This document shows positions 43,759 to 56,800 of a DNA stretch of 64,000 nucleotides, in pieces (within the stretch, counting starts at the first letter, position 1; the number at the start of each line of letters is the position of its first letter). Position numbers and translations under genes: made by a program. The stretch is from positions 1,593,422 to 1,657,421 of the forward strand of contig PUQB01000020.1 in the NCBI GenBank assembly GCA_003024785.1, in the 5' to 3' direction. The notes beneath the pieces are model-generated. The model saw only the letters and a program-made list of their open reading frames with translations. It was not told the DNA's origin and did not search any database. Origin of the DNA: Selaginella tamariscina. Its lineage: Eukaryota > Streptophyta > Lycopodiopsida > Selaginellales > Selaginellaceae.

Positions 43759-43904
43759 TCGACTTTCTATTCCTGCTGGAATATTACCATCTCTTCGTAA
43801 TGATGAACTTGTTTCCTCTTTGCCACCAGGCTCAAAGCCTCCTTAGCAAACTTGTCCTGAGGATACGCCGTCACAAATTCATCCACCAAAGTTGACACGG
43901 GTGC

Positions 43905-45240
43905 TGACATAATACGAAGATGACCCTTTCTACTGAGTGCATCAGCTACCACATTGTCCTTTCCCGCTTTATGTTTGATTTCAGGCTGAAATCGTGCCAA
44001 CTTCTGCTGCCATCTAGCATACTTCGGCGATAGCTTCGGCTGCGTTTCAAAATACCTTAGAGTTACACTATCTGTCCAAACCACAGTGCCATGACTTGGA
44101 AGATAATGACGCCAATACTCCAAGGAAGCAACAATAGCATACATCTCCTTTTCGTGAGTAGGCCATCGAGTTTGCGCGGCATCTAACTTTTCGAGAAAAA
44201 GGACACTGGATGTCCTTTCTGTTGCAATACACCACCAATTGCAAAGTCGGAAGCGTCACATTCTACTTCAAAGGGATCTTCAAAGATGGGCAACTGCAAA
44301 ACTGGCTCAGAAGAGATAGCCTCTTTGAGTTTGACGAACACACGTTGGCACTCTGGAGTCCAATGCCATGGAATGTTTTCGTAAGATCTGTCAATGGGGC
44401 CGCTATTTCCGAGTAACCCTTTATGAATCTTCGGTAATACCCTGTCAGACCAAGAAATGATCTAACTTCATGCACGTCTTTTAAAGTCATCCACTCAGTA
44501 ATAGCTTGAATTTTCTTTGGGTCCATGGCAACCTCCCCACCTGAGATCAAGTGTCCCAAGAAATCTATCTTGGTTTGACCAAATGCGCACTTGCTTTCTT
44601 TAGCATACAACTGGTTCTCTCTCAACCTCTGAAACACTTTTTCTAAGTGTTCCACATGTTCTCAATTGTCGAACTGAAAATCAAATGTCATCAATATACA
44701 CCACTACGAACTCGTCTAGATAGTCTCTAAACACATCATCCATCATTGTGCAAAAAGTTGCTGGAGCATTGCACAACCCGAATGGCAAGACTAGAAACTC
44801 AAATGATCCATAACGCGTTCGAAAAGCGGTCTTCTCAATGTCATTCTCTGCTACCCGAATCTGATGGTACCCCGATCTCAAGTCTATTCTTGAAAAATAC
44901 TTTGCTTTTGATAGCTATCAAATAAGTCGTCCACTCGTGGAAGAGGATACTTATTTTTGATAGTTATCGCGTTCAGTGCTCGATAGTCCACACACATTCG
45001 CATCGTACCATCCTTTTTCATTACAAACAAGATAGGTGCACCATATGGCGATCGACTAGGTCGAATGTGTCCTCGACCAATCAATTCTGTCAGCTGTCTC
45101 TTCAATTCTACTAACTCTTGAGGATTTAACCGATATGGGGCTCTTGCCGGTGGAGACGAACCCGGCAAAACTCTATTCTGTGGTCCACAGCTCGACGTGG
45201 AGGTAACTCAGGCGGCAAATCTTCCGGTAACACATCCCTA
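43905..45240 (-). CDS. Element B reverse transcriptase and RNase H (frameshifted)
   Basis: RT begins near 45,168 ([22 protein letters not shown], intact here where A is shifted). It continues with [24 protein letters not shown] and the catalytic VVVYIDD box near 44,700-44,681. [14 protein letters not shown] and [16 protein letters not shown] lie in 44,655-44,400. RNase H follows with [18 protein letters not shown] and [11 protein letters not shown] to about 43,910. Shifts near 44,920, 44,670 and 44,330 break the frame. Confidence 0.85.
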
Positions 45241-45479
45241 AACATGTTCAAGACTTCCAAAATAGGTTCGGAACAGTTCTTGACCATCTCCTATTTTGAC
45301 TTCACCAGTATCCAAAACCATTGCAAGAAACACACGTTCCCGATGTCTAACTGCTTTACGCAACTGAGTCAAGGTAAGGAACATAGGATTCCAATCCTTA
45401 TCAGTTAGCGTTTCCATTCTGAGCGTCGTTTTTCTAATGGCTTCTTTATCTGCTGCAAGCGTGATTCGATTATCTCCGG

Positions 45480-47014
45480 AACCCCTCATTTCGATTACAT
45501 GTTTATGGAACCATTCCATACCCAAACAAAGTCAAACCCCGTCATATTCAAGACAACTAAGTCTAGCTTAGCCTTCCAATCTTTGATTTGGACAGGAACT
45601 GCCCTTGCTATATTATTAGTATTTTGAGAACCTTTGCCAAAATTGATCTTTATTTCACACATCTTTATTACATCCAAATTCAATCGACGAGCTAGACTAG
45701 TCGATATGAAGTTGTATGTTGCTCCAGTATCGAATCATCATTCGACTGTTGCGAAGGTGCCTAACATTCCTTAGCAAATGACCAGGCTTGTTACAATTAT
45801 AACACATTGGAACCCCTCCTGCGGATCTCGAGGGAGCAGACTTTGGAGCCGAGCCCTTGGCCTGTTGAGGTGGCGGTAACGCTAATGGTTTCCAAAATCC
45901 GGTGGTCTCGATGTGTCCGAAAACTTTGAACTACCGAAAAAGGGACTTGCACTTCGTTTCGATGGTGACTGAGTTGGTCTTCCATCAAACCTTCTAAACC
46001 CAGACTTTGGAGAAAACCTCCTCGATTTAGGTTTTGCTTCCTCCCTTTGTACAAGTCTCTAACGACATGCATAAGCAACCTTTTGAGCTGCCTCTTGACA
46101 TTCCCGATAGCTTGTGGGCTTGTACTTAAGATCTCCCTTCGCGTTTCTCATTCAAGCTAGCCATGAAGCAACTTCGAGCTTCATCATCGCTCATATTTGG
46201 CACCAATCGCCGTACACTTTCAAATCGATAAACGTGGTCCATTGGACTTCCCCAAAACCCTGTTGACAAAGTGCCAAGTCAGCACGCAATCGCAACCCGA
46301 GGTCATCCGGCATATACTGCTTTTGATCGCCCTTTTCATGTGTTTCCAGCTGTTTCGGTATCCACGTTCACCTTCAACAATCCGCCACCAAGTCTTAGCT
46401 TCTCCTTTAAGAAACTGCTTGGCACATGCAACCTTTTCTGTCTTTCTCATGGAAGCAGCCTCGAAATAGCTTTCCATATCATACAACCAGTCATCCAAAA
46501 CCTTGTAATCCTTTGAACCCATGAAATCCGAAGGCTTTACCGGTTTGAATTTACTGGGACCTCCAACACCTACTTCCGTCGAAGAATCTGATTCAAAGGA
46601 ACCTGACTCTGAGTCATGCTTCTTCTTCTTTTTCCGTGTGTCTGGTTGTGGAACGTCTGGCACTGCCGTACTCGTTGGAATCCAAACGGCAACATTATCG
46701 ATTCTGTCATTCAATCCCAAGACATCCCCTCGAAGTTCGTTTAGGGCATCCATCATTATTTCACGCCAACCAGGTCGCTGCCTAGCCCTAGGGGGTCAGA
46801 CCTGGATTAGCTTCATCCATCTCCTCATTTTGAGCCTCTGCGACAGCCCTCTCTGCCTCAAGCTCCGGTTGCTTTTCTTTGCTCATCGTATTGAACCCTA
46901 GTTTCAACACTCAGAGAATATGCTCGGAATATTCCCAATGTTAAGTTGGAAACACCTTGCACAGGTTGTACACCCACACACATCAGCTTGAACTAGCATA
47001 AGACTTTTGGACAT
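45480..47014 (-). CDS. Element B gag and protease (frameshifted)
   Basis: The first ATG after the leader is at 47,014. The open stretch 46,756-46,220 covers the gag N-terminal and core parts (MDALNELRGDVLGLNDRIDN, LDDWLYDMESYF, TWWRIVEGERGY). The CCHC knuckle near 45,810-45,765 is damaged by a missing base. The protease motif near 45,735-45,690 is also shifted, followed by LNLDVIKMCEIKINFGKGS and FVWVWN at 45,683-45,510. Confidence 0.8.
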
Positions 47015-47214
47015 ACCTAGAATCTCACGCCGACTCACTGAGCAAGTGTTCTTCGAAGTTTGACAACTCACAGGATCAAACTCTCTGCGCAGAATACATA
47101 CATGTTAACCAAAGCGATAGAGTAGATCAAGAATTTAGAGTTATCTAAACATTGAAACACTCTATGACTTAAGGTAGTCCTACTGACCACAGAGAACTTG
47201 CTCCGATAACCAAT

Positions 47215-48205
47215 TGTCAGAGTTTTTACCTGGTGCCACAAAGGCGGCTTGCCAGGTGCCAACCCTGGAATCCCCTCTCTGGAAACCCCACGGAATCTGG
47301 TAAATAACCCGTATTAGGAACCCAAGCCTTAGGAACTCAAACCCCTAACTGACTAAGCCCGCGAACGAGACTCACCTTGTGGATCAGGATACACGGACTA
47401 GCCGAGCTTTAGGTGTCGTTCCTAGCTTGGCGTGGTTGAGGCGGCCGGAGCAAGGCCTCAACCACTAGTTCTGCGGAACGTGAACTCGGGCAATGTCTTT
47501 GAGCTTCCGGGCAGGTTTTTCGGACCAAGGAATCTGACTAACTCCTTGGAAGTGACGTGCCCCTATCTCAAAGGCAAGATCCTGCCAACGATAAGGATAG
47601 TCTAACCCTAGGGTGGGTTTACCCCTATCGTGTGGAAGTTTGGGCGGCACAACGGAGGGTTGCACCTTGACGACACAAGCTTAGCTTACACACCGGTAGG
47701 AGGTTAATGAGCTCTCTTTTGAACCCAGGAAGCCTCACTACATATACTCTACCTTATTTATGTGACGGACCCCCCCCCCTATTTACCTAATTGAGTAAGT
47801 GGGCTGGCACGAAAATGCCAGCCCTTAGAGAAAATGGTTGTCCTAACCTAACCCTAAACCTAACCCCTGGGGGGGGTATTAGGGCGTGGGGTTAGGGCAA
47901 CCCTAGGGTTAGGTCAACCCTTGGGTGTCCCTAACCCTTTTGACAAGCTATACTTTATGGAAAAACCCTAACCTGGAACGTCAAATGCGGGCAAAAACGG
48001 GGGAGAGTTTTCTAGACGGTAAGTTCTAGCTTCACCTAGAGTTTCCTGCAAATACCTAATGACACCCGGCCGGACCATCACCAGATACCCAAGTGCACTA
48101 AGTGGGCCTGTTTCTCCTACTACATCTAGGGTTCGTCACACAACTCGGTAGGTACAACAGTCAAACCCCAAAGTAAAGGGTTGAGTCATAGTAAAAACTA
48201 TGACA
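47215..48205 (-). repeat. 5' LTR of element B
   Basis: 991 bp. The adjacent internal sequence on the minus strand reads TTGGTTATCGGAGCAAG, the primer-binding site of the iMet type with one extra T. The LTR pair differs by few substitutions and short indels. Confidence 0.9.
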
Positions 48206-48319
48206 CCATCTCTCTCATTGTTTGTGTACTATCCCGCAATGGATACATAGAATTTCCTTCTTCTGCTGGAAGGTATTCTTGTTTCTAATATATATTTCTT
48301 TTTGTACAGATTACTGCTC

Positions 48320-49860
48320 TCACGGCAGGATGGTTTTCCAGCTCATTCTCATCCACATCAATGAACTGAGCTCCAAGCTCTCTCTTAGGAGGATTATCTG
48401 AGGTAGAAGGCTGATTCTTAGGACAATTTGGAGAAATATGTCCTTTCTCTCCACATGTATAACAAGTAAGATTAATAGAATTCCTTCCTTGTACTTGTCT
48501 TTATCTATAGTTATTTTGATCTCCATAACTCTCTTTTCTTGGATATCTTTCTGGTCCTCTGTAGGACGTCTCCTTCCTTCCCATATTAGGCTTATATGGT
48601 GGAGCATATCTAGTTTGATTCCCCTCATATAGCCTATCATCTCCTCCTGTATAAGGAACATTCCTTTTTTTACCAAAAGGATTCCTGTTTCTTCCTTCTT
48701 CCCAACTCCCAGGCTGTTCCTCATAATAGAGCTTTCTATTCCGAGATGGGAATGTGGTAAAGGTGGTTGTCTCACAGAAAACGGCCTGTTATACCAGCCT
48801 TCCTTTCTTCCTTCCTTTCTCCTTTCTTTTTCCACACGTGCCACATTTTGATTAATAAAATACTTACAGTCTTTTGCCGAATGTCCTTCTTTATCACATA
48901 TTTAACATTTTAGCAACTGTAATCTACACTCATCCTTAGTATGTCCAGGATTTTTACACTTGGCACACCATACTTTGGCATCTAATTCCTTATACACAGG
49001 ATTACCTTTCAAGGACTTAACTAGCTGTAAACATTCTCTCATTAGCCTTATAATCACGAACTTTGATAGGTTCATCCTCATCATCTGAACTATCCTCCTT
49101 TCTCCTTGAGGATTTTATCTTTCCTTCTGCTATGTTTTCTATTTGTCTCCTCTTCTTCTCATAATCTTTAAGATGCTTTACAAGATCTTTCCTGTCTACT
49201 TCCTCAATTGTCATTACATAATGCCTATATGGCTTCTGCAATCCTTGCTTATACCATTGAAGCAAAGCTTCTTCCTTAACATATAGTGAGCATTTCTTTT
49301 CATGCTTTTTAAAACGGTGTGTATATTCCTCTAGAGTTTCAGTTTTCCCTTGTAAGATATTTCTGAGCTTCTCTAAATGCTCTTCAGGCAACTCTTTCTT
49401 TTTAAAGTATTCTTTAAAAGCTTCTGTAACTTTCTCATAATCTTCTCTCACATCCTTCTCCAACTCATAATACCAATCAGATGCATTTCCTTTTAATGTG
49501 TGAGGAAATATAAGCAACTTATCTGCATTGCTTACTTTATACAACTTCACAACTTCCTCAAACTGCAATAAATGTCTTTTAGGATTTTCCTTCTTTCCTG
49601 CGAAAAATATTGGGAACATCAATGTGCCTCCCAACATTTCGGGGAAAAGTGTCATATTAGACATTCTCGGTGGGTTTTCTCTACCACCTTCCTCCTCACC
49701 AAGAGAGGAATTTCCAGGAGATACTCCTCCTGGTCTAATAGGAAATCCTGTTCTCTGAGGAGTTCCTTCTAACTTCTCTTCTCCTGTAGTTTGATAGTCA
49801 CCGTATTGTATATCTTCCACACCTTTAGCAGCACTTTCTCCTATCTGATCAATGAGTTTT
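48320..49860 (-). CDS. Element C gag with zinc knuckles
   Basis: The open minus-strand stretch 49,820-49,017 holds a typical Retrotrans_gag domain (LLIFPHTLKGNASDWYYEL, YKVSNADKL, KNILQGKTETLEEYTHRFKKH). It is followed by an acidic, lysine-rich segment. Downstream come a knuckle CAKCKNPGHTKDEC near 48,970-48,930, a second CxxC...GHSAKDC with an in-frame stop near 48,905-48,870, and a third CYTCGEKGHISPNC near 48,465-48,420. Gag is the best preserved gene of element C. Confidence 0.85.
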
Positions 49861-50114
49861 TATAAGAGCTTCTTGCCTATTAGCAAGCTCTATTTGCTCA
49901 GCTCGAGCAGCCTCTCTCTCGGCCTGCCTATTATCTCTCTCTCTTGCTAAAGACGAGTTAGGATTATGTTGCCTCCAAGGCTCCATCCATCATCATATAT
50001 ATACACACTTCTTTTTCACTTAAGCTCTACTTCTCTCAGAGCTATGTCACTTCTCACTTAGGAATTTAACAAATTCCTCCACAACAATGGCGAAATCCCT
50101 CCGTGGTCACCATG

Positions 50115-50659
50115 TGTTAACATACAAAACTTTCCTGTGTGCAGAAAACACTGTTCATAGCGCAGGAAAAGCTTTGCAAGTTAAAGTGTAGGGATTTCGT
50201 CTAATAGAGAGCTCTATATATGTACTTATCTCGTCTTTAAGGTCAAGGATAGGATTTTGCTTTGGCCATTGCCATGTATAGCATTCACAATACACCATAA
50301 ATATGCACTTGCATTACTATATGAATACAAAGAGATAGCAAGTGTGGAGACTTACTTCTCTCCCAAAGATACTCTCTCTCTCATGCATTGCTCTCCATAG
50401 CCTTCCATAGTCTTCATAGTCTCTCTCCCCCTTCTTGCCCTAGCTTGCCCTAACCAAATCCTGTCCTCCTCCAACCGTCATAACTGTCTGCTTCCTGCAA
50501 CCGTAGGATCCTTCCTACCCTGTAGGATTTTTCCTATTGCTGTAGGATTTTTCCTGTACACAGGATATTTTCTACTACTACTTTCCTACAAGTTATTCCT
50601 CCACCGTAGAAAAGTCCTATGTATGCAGTTCCTACATGCTATATTTTTGGCCTCTAACA
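50115..50659 (-). repeat. 5' LTR of element C
   Basis: 545 bp, TGTTAACA...CTAACA. On the minus strand it is followed internally by TGGTGACCACGGAGGGA (50,097-50,113), which has the form of a primer-binding site; I do not assign the tRNA. Confidence 0.88.
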
Positions 50660-50664
50660 GTTAT

Positions 50665-51503
50665 CTATTGGATTATGTGACAAACCCTAGATGTAGTGAG
50701 AAATAGCCTCGCTTAGTGCACTTAGGTGTCTAGGGGTAGTCCGACCAGCTGTCACTAAATATCTCAAAAAACTCTAAGTGAATGTAGCATTTACTTTCTA
50801 GATAACTCTCCTTGGTTTGATGTTCCAGTTAGGTTTCCTCAAAAAAGTATAACTTGTTAAAAAGGGTTAGGAACACCCTAGGGTTGCCCTAACCCCACAC
50901 TCTAATAAGCCCACTTACTCATTTAGGAAAACCAAGGGGGTTGGGTGCGCTCCATCACATAAATAAGATAGAATATATGTAGTGAGAGTTCTTAGGTTCA
51001 AAAGAGAGTTCACTATTCTCCTGCTGGTGCAAGCTAAACTTGTGTCGTTAAGGCACAACTCTCCGTTGTGCCACCCTAACTTTCACACGACATGGGTACA
51101 TTCCACCTTCAAGTTAACCTACCTTTATCATTGGCAGGATTTTGCCCTTGTGATCGAGTACATCACGTCCAAGGAATTAGTTAATTCTTTGGTTTGTTAA
51201 CCCACTCGCAAGCTTGTAAAGGATTGCCCAAGTTCACGTTCCACAAGACTAATGGATGAAGCCTTACTCAGGTAGCCTCATCCACACCAAGCTAAGAACG
51301 ATACTTGTAGCTCGACTAGCCCACACATCCTGACTCACGAGGTGAGCCTTGACCATGGGCTTGGCAAACTGGGGGTGTGAGTTCCTAAAGAGGTAGGTTC
51401 CTAATGAAGTTACTTTACCAGATATTATGGGGGATTCCAAAGAAAGATTCTAGGGTTGGCATCTGGCAAGTCGCCTTCATGGCACCAAGTAAAAACTCTA
51501 ACA
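50665..51503 (+). repeat. 3' LTR of element E/D, second part
   Basis: Continues the LTR interrupted at 38,674 and is collinear with 18,520-19,389 (E 5' LTR). It ends AAAAACTCTAACA. The G run is reduced here (ccaaggggg near 50,932). Confidence 0.8.
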
Positions 51504-52662
51504 TTGCGAGTGCCTCATGAATGAGCTCTTGCTAACGAGCTTAAAATGTTCAACCCTTGAATCCCAAGGAAAAGTCTCCCTTTAACTAAATGTGACAAAT
51601 AGCACATCCAGTTAGAAGACCTAACCTCCCTTGAGTGAATGGCCAAGGTTTAGCACCCTAATGTGAGCACATGCACACCCTGCTTGCCCTCAACATTAAG
51701 CCCATGAGATAACCCCAAAGGGCGTGCTTCATGTGTTGTACCATGTGCAATCTAGTCTAGTGTCAATCTTTATATGACATTGTTTTCTAAGATGTGAGCT
51801 ATCATGCCATAGCCCCTTAATAAAAACCATGGTCTAAGTCAAAATAGTTAATCCATGGATTCAAGAGTTGCACCCAATGTCATGAATATGGCTCTCAAAA
51901 TGCCAACTCTAGAACCCCTTTGTGATCCCTCAGGAACTCGATAAGAAAAACTTATGAGCCAAAATCTCACACCCACAGTTGGACAAGGACACAAATATGC
52001 CCTACTTAGTTATGAGTGCTACTCTTAACTTAACATGAAGGAGGAGATTGGAAACAAGCCTCAACCTTTGACCCTTGAAATATGCAGTTCAATAAGACCT
52101 CTCATGCATGCATTCGCCAATGTTAAGGGTAAATTACCCCTACCCCTATTGTTTGGAAGTTGAGGTGACACAATAAAGGGTTGTGCCTTAACGATACAAG
52201 TTAGAGTTTGCATTAGTAAAAGAATAACGAGCTTAATCATAAACTCATAAACTCTCACTACATATACTCTACCTTATTTATGTGATGGAGCCCCCACCCC
52301 ACCCCTATTTTCCTATTTGTGCTAGCATAGAATGCTAGCCCCACTCCTACCCCTAAACCCTACCCAAGGGGAGGGGATTTAGGGTGTGGGTTAGGACAAC
52401 CCTAGGGTTAGGTTAACCCTAGGGGTGTTCTTAACCTCATTTGCACTAACCAAAAAACTTAATTAAAATGTCAAAATTGGGGAAACATTTTTTAAAAGAT
52501 AAGTTCTACCTTCGTTTAGAGTTTTTAATAAACTCGACTGAACCATCACTAGATACTCAAGTGGACCTGTTTCCTATTACATTTAGGGTCCATAAACATA
52601 GTACAATAAATAACAACAGTCAATGTGCAAAGTAAAAAGGAGTCTTAATAAAAATTATGACA
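51504..52662 (-). repeat. 5' LTR of element F, second part
   Basis: 51,504-51,840 matches 14,043-14,345. 51,880-52,662 is an antisense, diverged copy of the gypsy LTR (compare 14,350-15,183 and 41,018-42,010) and ends ATTATGACA. At 52,663 the sequence rejoins the upstream unit of ABCC at the position equivalent to 3,927. Confidence 0.6.
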
Positions 52663-53345
52663 TTGATAACAAAGGATATCCCATCATACTTGAATATGAA
52701 CCTCCAAATGGGCATCTAGCAACATTGAGAGAAGCTATCAAGGGTAAAATTCTATAGAGGCTTAGGGATGCATAGGAGCTTAGATAGAAAAGAAGGATTA
52801 GATATAGCTCTCCAATTTCAAATAGATTTTGCTCAAGTGGTTGTGCAGAACAAGTTTGAAGACACCAACATGCTTAATAATTTTAAGATTTTTTCTCCAG
52901 TTCACATGTTTAGAAATATGAAATTGTTAAAAAAATTTGGAAAAAAAGAGTTACAAGAGCTTATGAATTTCCATGGAGTTGACAAAGAGATTAAAAGTAA
53001 ATAATTTCCTAAAATCATTATTAAAGAGAAGTTGGATGAGTTCAAAAGGTTTAAGATTCAAGCAAGCCCAAAGTGAATGGCCAAAGCTTTTGTAGATACC
53101 ACGAGCATCAACAAAAGTTTGTAAGGAGAACGAATATCTTCAGCCAGTTAAACTTAACACTATTAAACTTATACAAAGTTATAGCACAACAATATGTAAG
53201 CGTGACTTCAGCAAGTTGGCACATATTAAGGACAAATACAGTTATTGATGCATTAATGAGAGTCACATAAGAGATTGACAACTTTGATTTTGAAGCTTGT
53301 ATCAACATTTGAAACAAACAATGCAAATTACATGCATATCTTTAC
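52663..53345 (+). pseudogene. hAT-family transposase remnant (copy 2)
   Basis: Duplicate of 3,927-4,600. The stretch 52,768-53,004 reads openly: QFQIDFAQVVVQNKFEDTNM, LNNFKIFSPVHMF and KELQELMNFHGVDKEIKSK. This resembles the region before the dimerisation domain in ZNF862-like hAT transposases. The C-terminal part (WMAKAFVD, SWHILRTN, DALMRVT) is shifted and stopped. The 5' part is missing because of element F. Confidence 0.6.
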
Positions 53346-53637
53346 ATAGGTAAATTCTTATTCAATTTCTTATTTAATTTTAATCAGTATGAAAAATGAA
53401 GGCTGATTTGTTGTTTACAGAAACTTTGCTGGCAATTCTTATGAATTTCCTAAAAAGTTTACATTATCAAGAAATTTTGCATATTGAATAAAAAAACTTT
53501 TTCTAGCTCTGTATACGATGTGACGAAGGCTGAGGTTTTTGTTTACATGGCAATTCTTATGAATTTCGAAGGAAATTTTACATATTGAATAAAAAACTAA
53601 CTCTGTATATGACGCGACGAAAAGTCACATGTAACGA

Positions 53638-53645
53638 CAAAATTA
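53638..53645. other. Target-site duplication, left (CAAAATTA)
   Basis: CAAAATTA here and at 61,415-61,422 flank the transposon. Eight to eleven bases is the usual duplication length for MULEs. The unoccupied locus at 4,787 has one copy. Confidence 0.65.
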
Positions 53646-53697
53646 TAGAGGATTAGCAAAAAACCGGGCTTCGTACAACGGGCTTTTCGCATATTCC

Positions 53698-53748
53698 CGA
53701 ATATCCAGGAATATTCTGTCAAATAAACGGGAATATTCTAGAATATTC
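53698..53748. repeat. Left subterminal GAATATTC cluster
   Basis: Perfect GAATATTC palindromes at 53,709, 53,731 and 53,741, preceded by a near copy CCGAATATCC. The spacing is 22 then 10 bp going inward. Likely transposase-binding sites, by analogy with subterminal repeats of other plant DNA transposons. Confidence 0.8.
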
Positions 53749-53846
53749 TGCCAAGTAGATTATCTTTAACTTTCAATATAAAATGCCGACCAACAAGTGA
53801 AAAACGCTAATTATTTGCCGACTAGACTTTACTATACCGACTAAAC

Positions 53847-56800
53847 TTAAAAGGTCGCAGGTTCGACATTGCGCTTGCAATCAACCAATAACCGATGCAC
53901 TTCTGCTGGAGTAAGGGTCCGCCTCTGTAAGAAGTAAGTAATCGTTGGGTCTAATCCAAGAACATGAGTGTACACAAAATACATGTGTTGGCAGGGGCTC
54001 CAGTTCTTGGCTTTCTGAAAAGTTGCACAAGTGCATGACGGAACAGTAGAAATTGTTACCTTAGCAGATTGCATGCCTGCAGAGACAATGAAGGCCTCAG
54101 TCTTCCCTCTTTGAACCACCTCCACGTTGTTGATCCGACCTTGAAGAATCTTTGCCTGGTTGTAATGTTTCTCATGTTCCTTGGACATTCTTGTTGGTGT
54201 TCGCACACTCCGTCCATGGTATGTTGGTACTCTATGTGCTCCCTCTCCTCTTGGTGGTGATGGTGTTCGATCCATTCGGCTACTACTGTCGTACCATTTC
54301 TTCAAATCCCTCCAACTTGAATCCTGCTTTCAGAAGAGCTTCAACCTCATTTGCATTCAAGTTTGTTCCTTTTTGAACTGGCCAAACCTCTGGAACTTCT
54401 GGAATACTCTCAGGAGGAATCCCTGCATATGGTCGTCTGAAGCAACAAGAATCGCGTGGGCAGAACCATAGCATCTGATGAGTGAACTCAATGTTCCCAA
54501 ATGCATTTGTATATTGCCGTCTACCGTGAAATCCTGGTGCCGGTACACGATGTGGATATCCTATGGGTCTGCCACACTTGCTGTTACCGTCCTGAGTGAG
54601 ACCTAGACATTTCACCTGACTTGCCTCCCCAATGCGTCTGATGGCCCACTGAGTCATCAACGTCTCTCTTTCAGTGACATTGACATCTTGAAACTTGAGT
54701 TTTTTCCTGCGTGCATTTGGGATGACTTGTTCTGCATATTGTGTGTCATGTCTATGTGTACGAAGTGCATCAATCCCATGGTCCCCAGTTGACGGTTGAC
54801 GAACGGTTCGAACACGAACATTTGTTGTAGAGGCAAACTCTGGACTTGCAAGATGCTCTTCATCACTAACAAGATTTGCAAAAGTTGTTGGAGACACTGA
54901 TTTTCCCGCTGAAAGTTTCTGCTGTGCACGTTTCAGAAGAGTTTCCATGGAAGGACCTGTGCCTGAATATCTCCCTTCAAATGATGCCTTGACCTTTGCA
55001 CTTTGGAAAACAGCATCTGTTAAATCTAACATTGTTGCCTCCAACAAAGGAACACGCTTCGTCAGCCTTGCTCTTCGTGCTCTTGCATGAACAACTTCGG
55101 AGTTGTTAGTGGTAGGCACATTCGCAACACCATCTTCTGTCAAGTCAATTATCTCTGTCATGGAAATATGATCTTCATGTCTTGCCCACCATGACAGCCA
55201 TGTTTGCAAAGCGCTAACGTTACTGGACCTGCCTTCCCAAAATGACTCCAACATTACTCGTCGTTCCAACTTATCTTGGTTGGTTAGTGCTGCAGGCCAT
55301 GAGCGTGCAAGGTTCATGTGCTCCTCCCTGTGTTCCTCAAGTATCCACTTCTTTGTAACTTGACGCACTGACTGCATGTAATGGAACAAACAACTCCTTT
55401 CTCTTCCTCTCATCTTTGACCCATTGTTGAAAACTTGACGCAATGCTAACCAAATTGCACCTGACTCATCTGACATGAACCCCGCAAAGTTCACATTATG
55501 AAGTCCTTGCTTGCTGCACACTTGAAGCATAGTGTTCAAAAATTTGATCACCGCCACACTATCCTCCCTGATCATGTCACCATAAGCAAGTGTCACCATC
55601 GACCTTAAACTACACAAACATAAGTGCATTATATTAGTAAGTATTTTAAAACATAGATATGTTAATACTTACAATGGATCATAGAGATGTATTCCCAGTG
55701 TACACCAATCATCAATACGATATGTGTGGTCTAGCACCACCCACTGCTGTTCGAGATCACCTCCAGATTGACACCTTCTAATGTAGTCTATTCCGGATCC
55801 TGGGCCGGCAACTGTCATTTTGAAGATTAAAGGCTGCTCTTCAGCTCCGTTGAGGTCCATTCCGGGTATGTGGATAACATGTATGAATGGGATTGATAGC
55901 TTCTTCTTTAACTGCAGAAGTCCTTCGTAACCTTCTTTGAAACGAGTGTCTCTTGTTCTAGCCTGAGATATCCATTCTCTTGTTCTACATGGAAAGGTTA
56001 AGCATCTCCAAAAGGAAATAATAATTTTTTTGCTTACCGGCGGTGATTTGTGAGTGGTAGTAGATCTGACAGAACCTTGTCGTATGATACATCTCCAGAA
56101 TCTGTTACCAGTTTTTCCAAAATTATATTGCGTGCTGCTTGAAACTCTATGACACGTTGATTAGTTCTTGGGGTTGCAGCGACTGCTTTGTTGATTGTCT
56201 CCTTAGCTCTGTCTTTAGAGACCATGGATTCGGGTGGTCTACGTGGGTGTTGATGTTCTCCAAGATGGATGAAAAGCCTCGTGCATGTGATATCATCTGG
56301 AATTATGTAATATGCAACAACGGAGCATGTCTGCACTAGAAGGGGCTCATTGTTGCAATGCACACACTTCATTCCAAGCACTCTACCATCTGAAGATAAC
56401 TGGACTTTATCAATGGTGCCCTTAAATTGGCAGTCATTTGCTTTCTTACTGAAGCTGATGAACGGACATGTTTCCTTTACGCATTTCATGTGGCCAATAC
56501 ATGAACTGCGACTAACACGAGCTGGAACATTCCAATGTGTTGTGCAGCGTTGAGTCCAGTAATCACACCCATCCTTCCTATTCATCCCTTTGTACTTGTC
56601 CTTCATTGTTTCGTGTGCTGGCAACTCGTAAATCACATTTCCGTTGCAATCTTCTGGGACCTCAGCAACTTGCTGAATCGATGACGAGACCACCAGTTGC
56701 TTCCCAATCCTACATCTCTGACTATTGCGAAGTATTGTTACCATAGAATTGTCCCGATCTGTTGTCTCCAACCGGAATAGCGGTCCTTTGGAAGGAAGAA

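Larger units (their letters stand above)
41018..48205 (-). mobile_element. Element B: young Ty3/gypsy chromovirus-like LTR retrotransposon
   Basis: 7,188 bp on the minus strand with target duplication CCATC (41,013-41,017 and 48,206-48,210). LTRs are 41,018-42,010 and 47,215-48,205; they begin TGTCAGAG and end ATGACA on the plus strand. Internal coding is very close to element A, but the LTR differs by many substitutions, so they are sister subfamilies. Frames are broken by short indels. Confidence 0.93.
38675..50659 (-). mobile_element. Element C: gag-containing, internally deleted LTR retrotransposon
   Basis: LTRs at 38,675-39,208 and 50,115-50,659 begin TGTTAACA and end TAACA. The target duplication is GTTAT on both sides. 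It is transcribed from the minus strand: gag at 49.8-48.3 kb, protease at 40.8-40.5 kb and only the first part of reverse transcriptase at 39.7-39.5 kb. RNase H and integrase are missing, so it would depend on a relative. The 3' polypurine tract reads GGTGGGGAATAG beside the left LTR. Element B (7,188 bp plus 5) is inserted within it, so C itself is about 4.8 kb. Confidence 0.88.

Noticed and set aside
53646-53700. Perfect terminal inverted repeats for the MULE-like element
   Set aside because: Comparing the left end with the complement of the right end gives only CGGGCTT and GAATATTC blocks; no continuous repeat can be claimed.
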